A stretch of DNA of 64,000 nt from Glaciecola flavus (GTDB lineage Bacteria; Pseudomonadota; Gammaproteobacteria; Enterobacterales; Alteromonadaceae). Shown piece by piece: positions 59,873 to 64,000 of this stretch. Every line of letters begins with the position of its first letter. Position 1 is the stretch's first letter. The DNA lies in assembly GCF_042646125.1 (NCBI RefSeq), contig NZ_JBHRSW010000006.1:62001-126000 (forward strand). The letters run 5' to 3'. The notes below the pieces were generated by a model, which worked only from the letters and a program-made list of their open reading frames with translations, had not been told where the DNA came from and searched no databases. The position numbers were made by a program, and so were the translations under genes.

Positions 59873-60613
59873 TTAAAAGAAACTATATACCAGCGTGACG
59901 GCAGTTTCGGTGTCTAGCTTTTCTATACCCGGCGCTACGTCTGTATTGTGATCAAATTTTATCGAAAATTTCATCGACAAGTTACCCGCAATTTGCGCTG
60001 TCAGTGCAGTTTCGGCTCTTGACTTAGTGTTGTCTGAACCTATTTCAGTAGACACAGCTTGTGTAAATTTCGCGGTTTCAGAAATATTCCAAATATAGCC
60101 CATGGAAGCACGTGCAATCGCATTGTTTTGGCTTTCATCGTCTTGTGTTTTGGAGAAGCTGTAACCCGGACCGATGCTGTACTCGAAAGAACTTTTATCA
60201 TCTTCCCAAACCTTTTGGCTCCAACCCGCAGCCAAGGTCGATTGATACTTGAAGTTACTAAAACGGTCATCTTCATAAGAAGCAAAACCAAACAAGCGGT
60301 GATCAGGATTTTCTAGCTTGTAGTTACCCTGTGCTGATGCAAAAAACTTTTGCGCAGTAGTACGCTCAACCTCTTCACCGTCTGATTCGACCGTATCTTT
60401 TTTGTATAAACCTTTTACCACATAGGTATTGCTCCAGGATTCTAACTCCTGAGTGGCATTTAAAGCCGCACTTGCTGATGAAGTTTCTGTGTTACCGGTT
60501 GTGACAATAAAGCCGAATTCCCCATCCATAGTAAAATCTTTTTTCTCTTCTGCAATTGTAGGTGCAGCGAAAAGGGAAAACGCAATAATTGATGAAAACG
60601 CGTGTAGTTTCAT
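59873..60613 (-). CDS. DUF481 family outer-membrane protein (first paralogue)
   Basis: A 246-residue protein with a signal peptide (1-21, ending IAEE) and a beta-barrel of the DUF481/YdiY family: GEFGFIVTTGNTETSSASAALNA near 31, a long run of amphipathic strands, and the C-terminal LVYSFF ending in Phe. The function is unknown; some members respond to salt or acid stress. The adjacent gene at 60720 is a paralogue. Confidence 0.82.
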   Translation of the reverse strand: MKLHAFSSIIAFSLFAAPTIAEEKKDFTMDGEFGFIVTTGNTETSSASAALNATQELESWSNTYVVKGLYKKDTVESDGEEVERTTAQKFFASAQGNYKLENPDHRLFGFASYEDDRFSNFKYQSTLAAGWSQKVWEDDKSSFEYSIGPGYSFSKTQDDESQNNAIARASMGYIWNISETAKFTQAVSTEIGSDNTKSRAETALTAQIAGNLSMKFSIKFDHNTDVAPGIEKLDTETAVTLVYSFF

Positions 60614-60719
60614 GGTGTATCCTTCTTGGATTTGTAGTTATGTGTCCGAGCTAAGAAATACGAGCATTGCGCTCTATTAGCGTTTTGTAATTATACTACA
60701 ACAAAAGACAGCAACAATC

Positions 60720-61556
60720 TTAAAAAAACTGATAAACCAAAGAAACGCTTGTTTGTGTAGTAAATCGATCAACATTACGAGAAACATTTTCGTCTAGTAT
60801 CATTTCGAAACTCAGTTTCATGGCCAGCTTTTCGAATACTTTTGCGGTAAGCGAGGTCACTGATTTCGCTTTAGTCGTGTCTTCACTCATTTCTGCCGAA
60901 ACATTGTGACGGAATTTAGCATTGTTCTTAAATTGGTAAGAATAATCTGCTGTACCGCGTACAATAAAGTCGTAAAAACTTTCTTCTGTGTCGGCCCGTG
61001 TAAAGGTCACATAGCCTGGCCCCAGGCTGTAACCAAAGCTTGATTTTTCCTTTTTCCAAGCAATCTGCCGCCAACCAAAAACAGCCGTAAATTGATCACT
61101 CAAACGCAAAAATTCGTTGTCATCATATTCAGCGTAAGCAAACAAACGGTTGTTTTTGTTCACTAACTTATAGTCAAACTGGCTAGAAAACTGGATACGG
61201 CTATTTTCTACTTCTTCGTCTCGCACTTCGCTAGAGCGCTGCAAAGCTTGGAAAGCATATTGATTACTCCATGATTTAAGCTCATGCTGAGCGTCTAAGG
61301 CCATTTTTAGCACACTTGTTTTGGTATTACCGCTCGTTGTTAAAAAACCAAACTCGCCTTGTAGTGATAGCTCGTTTTCATCCATATCTGATTTTTTTTG
61401 CTTTTCATTGAGCATGCGCATCATGTTGCGCTTCTTTTTGTGAGCATTTTTAAAAAAATCAGAGGCTTTTTTTTGTTTTTGCAGGGCAGCAAAATCTGCT
61501 GCAGTTGCAGGCAGGGACAAAGTAAAAATACTTAAAAAAACGAGTAATGTTTTCAT
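60720..61556 (-). CDS. DUF481 family outer-membrane protein (second paralogue)
   Basis: A 278-residue barrel with a signal peptide (1-19, ending ATAA). A strongly basic, Lys/Met-rich insert of about 45 residues (KKASDFFKNAHKKKRNMMR-type) precedes the DUF481 domain, which begins GEFGFLTTSGNTKTSVLKMA. The C-terminus is LVYQFF. The insert is missing from the neighbouring paralogue. The two genes lie in tandem, 106 bp apart, and appear to derive from a duplication followed by divergence. Confidence 0.82.
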   Translation of the reverse strand: MKTLLVFLSIFTLSLPATAADFAALQKQKKASDFFKNAHKKKRNMMRMLNEKQKKSDMDENELSLQGEFGFLTTSGNTKTSVLKMALDAQHELKSWSNQYAFQALQRSSEVRDEEVENSRIQFSSQFDYKLVNKNNRLFAYAEYDDNEFLRLSDQFTAVFGWRQIAWKKEKSSFGYSLGPGYVTFTRADTEESFYDFIVRGTADYSYQFKNNAKFRHNVSAEMSEDTTKAKSVTSLTAKVFEKLAMKLSFEMILDENVSRNVDRFTTQTSVSLVYQFF

Positions 61557-61600
61557 TTGCGCGAATCTTACGGGTTATATTCGCACAAAAAATATAGTTG

Positions 61601-62425
61601 TTAGTTTAGTGCTGAAGCAATTTTTGTCGACTCAGCTTGTGCGAATTCGAAAATAATATCATATTCGTAATCATTTAATCCAATAGTCTCGGTTACTGAA
61701 CGCGGTATTTCAAGTTTATCAAACACTTCACGTCCTAATTTGACTTGTGCCATCGCTGCACTCAGGTATACGACAGCTTGTTCAAACTGGCCAAGGTTAC
61801 TACCTGTAAGCTCAATCGTTAAAAGTGGTTCATAGATAGACTCGGGTAAATTCCAAGACTTTAAGATCAAGCCACTACACTCAGCAAAAGTAAATCCAAA
61901 AAACCGTTGCTGAAGGCTCATTGCCACTGTATCTTCGGCAATCGCACTTTTGTATTCCACATACTTTTCTGGAAGTTTGGTGGCACACACTAGTTCACTT
62001 AAGTGATGCAAAATACCCACAACAAAATAGCGTTCGCTACCGCGAATACCCTTTTGTTGAACAATAGACTTCGCAATTAAGCCGGTCAATATTGCTTTAT
62101 GCCAAAACTCACCAAAATTAATGTTGTCCGAGGCGAAAGACTTAAATGCCAAGTTTGCCGTTTCGGCCATAGAGATATTGTACGCCGCTTCGCCACCAAT
62201 AATACTAAGTGCCTTGGGCACACTTGATACTTGCGCGGGAAATCGGAACAACGCACTATTCGCTAACTTTAATACCTTTGCACTCAATGAAGGGTCGACA
62301 GACATCACTTTTGCCATATCTTCGATTGACGATAAGGGATCGTCCAACATCGTTCGCAGTCTCACACACGTGTCGGGTAACGTAAAAGAGTGAGTAGCGT
62401 ATTTAACTATTGGCGAAATCGACAT
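61601..62425 (-). CDS. HDOD domain protein
   Basis: A 274-residue protein made almost entirely of an HDOD domain (residues about 15-215): LPDTCVRLRTMLDDPLSSIEDMAKVMSVDPSLSAKVLKLANSALF-like region near 17-60, and GILHHLSELV near 151. HDOD proteins act in signalling without the full HD phosphodiesterase metal site. No output domain is attached, so a partner protein is expected. The gene is single, with its own 5' region. Confidence 0.85.
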   Translation of the reverse strand: MSISPIVKYATHSFTLPDTCVRLRTMLDDPLSSIEDMAKVMSVDPSLSAKVLKLANSALFRFPAQVSSVPKALSIIGGEAAYNISMAETANLAFKSFASDNINFGEFWHKAILTGLIAKSIVQQKGIRGSERYFVVGILHHLSELVCATKLPEKYVEYKSAIAEDTVAMSLQQRFFGFTFAECSGLILKSWNLPESIYEPLLTIELTGSNLGQFEQAVVYLSAAMAQVKLGREVFDKLEIPRSVTETIGLNDYEYDIIFEFAQAESTKIASALN

Positions 62426-62525
62426 GATGGTTCTCTGAGCAACTAAAACTAGAGAAATGATAACCGAGGTGAGCGGAGTTGTGGTTAAGCAGTATTATAC
62501 CCAATCGTCGCTGGCTATACCTTAT

Positions 62526-62765
62526 CTAGAACAAGTCACCTTGATTAAAATGCGTGGTTTCTGAAGGGTTTTGTTTACGCTTTAAGTGTGCGCGTTTTCT
62601 GCGATTACATGCTTTGACAATAATGCGTTTTGTTTGGTCGTCTATACCATGCCAATGCTGACGCTCTTCTCTACTCCTAAAGCAACCCAAACAATAGCCT
62701 CTCGGTCCTGATTCACAGACACCAATGCAAGGGCTAGGAATTTCAAAAAACTCTAATTGCTGCAT
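62526..62765 (-). CDS. DUF1289 family small cysteine protein
   Basis: A 79-residue protein with the DUF1289 signature PCIGVCESGPRGYCLGCFRS near 12-31, whose four Cys probably bind zinc or an Fe-S cluster, followed by EERQHW. The C-terminal part is basic (RRKRAHLKRKQ). The function is unknown. Confidence 0.85.
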   Translation of the reverse strand: MQQLEFFEIPSPCIGVCESGPRGYCLGCFRSREERQHWHGIDDQTKRIIVKACNRRKRAHLKRKQNPSETTHFNQGDLF

Positions 62766-62916
62766 CTAGAAATATGGCGGATAAAAAACGAGCTATATTA
62801 TATACACGAAAACTAAAGAGACTCTTCTGAGTATTTGTACAGTGGATTATGCTTTGAGCTAAACTTTATGTGTGGGCTTAGCTTACCTTAAGTGTCAATT
62901 TTCGCGAGGAAAAGTA

Positions 62917-62973
62917 ATGACTATGCTTTTTAAATTTGGCACTAAAAAAGGTGCCGAAGCACCTTTTTCATAA
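62917..62973 (+). CDS. Possible 18-residue micro-ORF ending in a terminator
   Basis: ATG at 62917 has an unusually good ribosome-binding site (GAGGAAAAGTA). The frame encodes MTMLFKFGTKKGAEAPFS. Its last third forms the terminator hairpin at 62944-62968. No gene follows on this strand. It may be a real tiny protein, the remnant of a leader peptide, or chance. Confidence 0.25.
   Translation: MTMLFKFGTKKGAEAPFS
62944..62968. terminator. Bidirectional terminator downstream of lpdA
   Basis: AAAAAAGGTGC (62944-62954) pairs with GCACCTTTTT (62959-62968) around CGAA. On the minus strand it lies 16 bp past the lpdA stop. Confidence 0.88.
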
Positions 62974-62984
62974 ACAACGCAAAG

Positions 62985-64000
62985 CTATTTTTTCTTAGCT
63001 TTTGGATTTGGCAAATCAGTGATACTACCTTCAAATATTTCAGCGGCTAAACCAATTGATTCATTTAATGTCGGGTGGGCGTGAATAGTCAAACCAACAT
63101 CCTCTGCGTCAGCCCCCATTTCAATAGCTAAACCAATTTCTCCTAGCATTTCACCTGCGTTAGTACCAACTAGCGCCCCCCCAATGACGCGACCCGTGTC
63201 TTTTTCAAAGATCATCTTAGTCATACCGTTGGTCGCATCAGAAGCAATAGCTCTACCGGATGCCGCCCAAGGGAAACTCGCCGTTTCGTAATTGATTCCC
63301 TGCTCCTTGGCTTCTTTTTCTGTTAAGCCAACCCAAGCCATCTCTGGCTCAGTATAAGCAACAGAAGGAATACACTTAGGATCGAAATAGTGTTTTTTGC
63401 CAGCAATGACTTCTGCTGCAACGTGGCCTTCGTGCACACCTTTGTGAGCAAGCATAGGCTGACCAACAACATCACCAATAGCAAATATATGTGAAACATT
63501 GGTGCGCATTTGCTTATCTACATTGATGAAGCCGCGCTCATCTACTTTGACCCCAGCGTTTTCAGCACTGATCTTTGCGCCATTTGGACGACGCCCAACG
63601 GCAACAAGTACTTTGTCATAGCGTACAGGCTCTGCTGGCGCTTGTTTGCCTTCAAAACTAACATAGAGTCCATCATCTTTTGCTTCTACCGCAGTGACTT
63701 TGGTTTCGAGCATCACATTGAACTTATCTTTAATCGTCTTCATGTAAACTTTAACGATGTCTTTATCCGCGGCAGGTACTAGTTGATCTAAAAACTCAAC
63801 AACATCTATCTGTGAACCCAAGGACTTATATACCGTACCCATTTCAAGGCCAATGATACCACCACCGAGTACAAGCATTTTGCCCGGGATATCTTTCATC
63901 TCCAAGGCACCGGTAGAGTCAATCACGCGCTCGTCATCATGTGGAATAAATGGCAAGGTTACCGGCTCAGAACCTGCAGCAATAATGGCATTGTCAAAGC
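62985..64000 (-). CDS. lpdA: Dihydrolipoyl dehydrogenase, C-terminal part (5' end outside window)
   Basis: E3 component of pyruvate/2-oxoglutarate dehydrogenase and the L protein of glycine cleavage: re-oxidises dihydrolipoamide with NAD+. The frame stays open to the window edge (FDNAIIAAGSEPVTLPFIP), so about 338 of roughly 475 residues are present. The N-terminal FAD site and CxxxxC disulfide are outside. Visible are the NAD-binding VLGGGIIGLEMGTVYKSLG, the second FAD motif IFAIGDVVGQPMLAHKG, and the catalytic HAHPTLNE near the C-terminus. It would supply the L protein for the gcv genes 14 kb away. Confidence 0.96.
   Translation of the reverse strand, partial: FDNAIIAAGSEPVTLPFIPHDDERVIDSTGALEMKDIPGKMLVLGGGIIGLEMGTVYKSLGSQIDVVEFLDQLVPAADKDIVKVYMKTIKDKFNVMLETKVTAVEAKDDGLYVSFEGKQAPAEPVRYDKVLVAVGRRPNGAKISAENAGVKVDERGFINVDKQMRTNVSHIFAIGDVVGQPMLAHKGVHEGHVAAEVIAGKKHYFDPKCIPSVAYTEPEMAWVGLTEKEAKEQGINYETASFPWAASGRAIASDATNGMTKMIFEKDTGRVIGGALVGTNAGEMLGEIGLAIEMGADAEDVGLTIHAHPTLNESIGLAAEIFEGSITDLPNPKAKKK

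Noticed and set aside
1..64000. CRISPR array, transposase, prophage or rRNA/tRNA genes
   Set aside because: No regularly spaced repeats, no recognisable transposase or phage structural gene, and no tRNA cloverleaf or rRNA segment was seen on either strand; a dedicated scan could still find a short degenerate tRNA.

Overview
The window looks like chromosomal DNA of a marine, agar-associated gammaproteobacterium of the Alteromonadales (Glaciecola/Paraglaciecola/Alteromonas-like). The reasons are the ygfB-pepP-ubiH-ubiI and 6S RNA-fau-rpiA-serA synteny, a GH86 agarase/porphyranase with a GlyGly-CTERM tail, a NasST-controlled nitrate assimilation operon, and DUF3019/MipA/two-component and DUF481 families typical of this group. 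The species is inferred; no rRNA or tRNA gene was recognised.

Layout. 1-9.95 kb: nitrate assimilation, all on +. It holds the 3' end of the assimilatory nitrate reductase, a SUMT (siroheme), a TrpD2/YbiB-like protein, NasT and NasS, a sigma-54 promoter with an attenuator leader, the NrtABC-type nitrate ABC transporter and an outer-membrane channel. 10-18.95 kb: a methyltransferase, a TonB-dependent receptor, a MipA-DUF3019-RR-HK operon, a small duplicated secreted protein, a SRPBCC-GyrI gene broken by an in-frame TGA, and a cupin. 19-23.1 kb: a sugar MFS transporter facing a surface-targeted GH86 enzyme. 23.6-27.5 kb: an oxidative-stress block (exported KatG, di-heme peroxidase, Dps). 27.5-33 kb: mixed small genes (hydrolase, NADAR, ArfB, SEC-C, DUF1428), then a double-glycine bacteriocin-like peptide with a membrane-protein partner between two 95-bp direct repeats, then a DUF2145 pair. 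33.1-44.2 kb: a defence island in one orientation: palindrome-controlled regulator, hsdM, DUF1016 nuclease, hsdM-tail remnant, hsdS, darT, darG, hsdR, M48-like peptidase. 44.3-49.9 kb: gcvTHP with a divergent LysR regulator. 50.1-54.7 kb: a small exported peptide and the ubiI-ubiH-pepP-ygfB operon. 54.9-59.7 kb: 6S RNA, ribokinase, nucleoside hydrolase, fau, rpiA, serA. 59.9-64 kb: two DUF481 proteins, HDOD, DUF1289 and the 3' part of lpdA.

How the parts work together. NasS/NasT sense nitrate and are expected to control read-through of the leader in front of nrtA, while sigma-54 gives nitrogen control. The agarase and sugar porter share a TGTTAACAA promoter motif. The restriction island combines DNA methylation and cleavage with a DNA ADP-ribosylation toxin-antitoxin pair.

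The least explained signal is a family of four fold-back elements (3.2, 13.1, 23.3 and 59.7 kb). Three share a core of exactly 52 bp made of two small stem-loops with compensatory changes. The core lies between long inverted arms whose sequence differs completely at every locus, yet the two arms of each copy match (46/46, 27/30 and 40/40). The fourth is a 53-bp near-perfect hairpin keeping only the second stem-loop. This looks like an element that copies its flank in inverted orientation, and it is my best candidate for an undescribed system.
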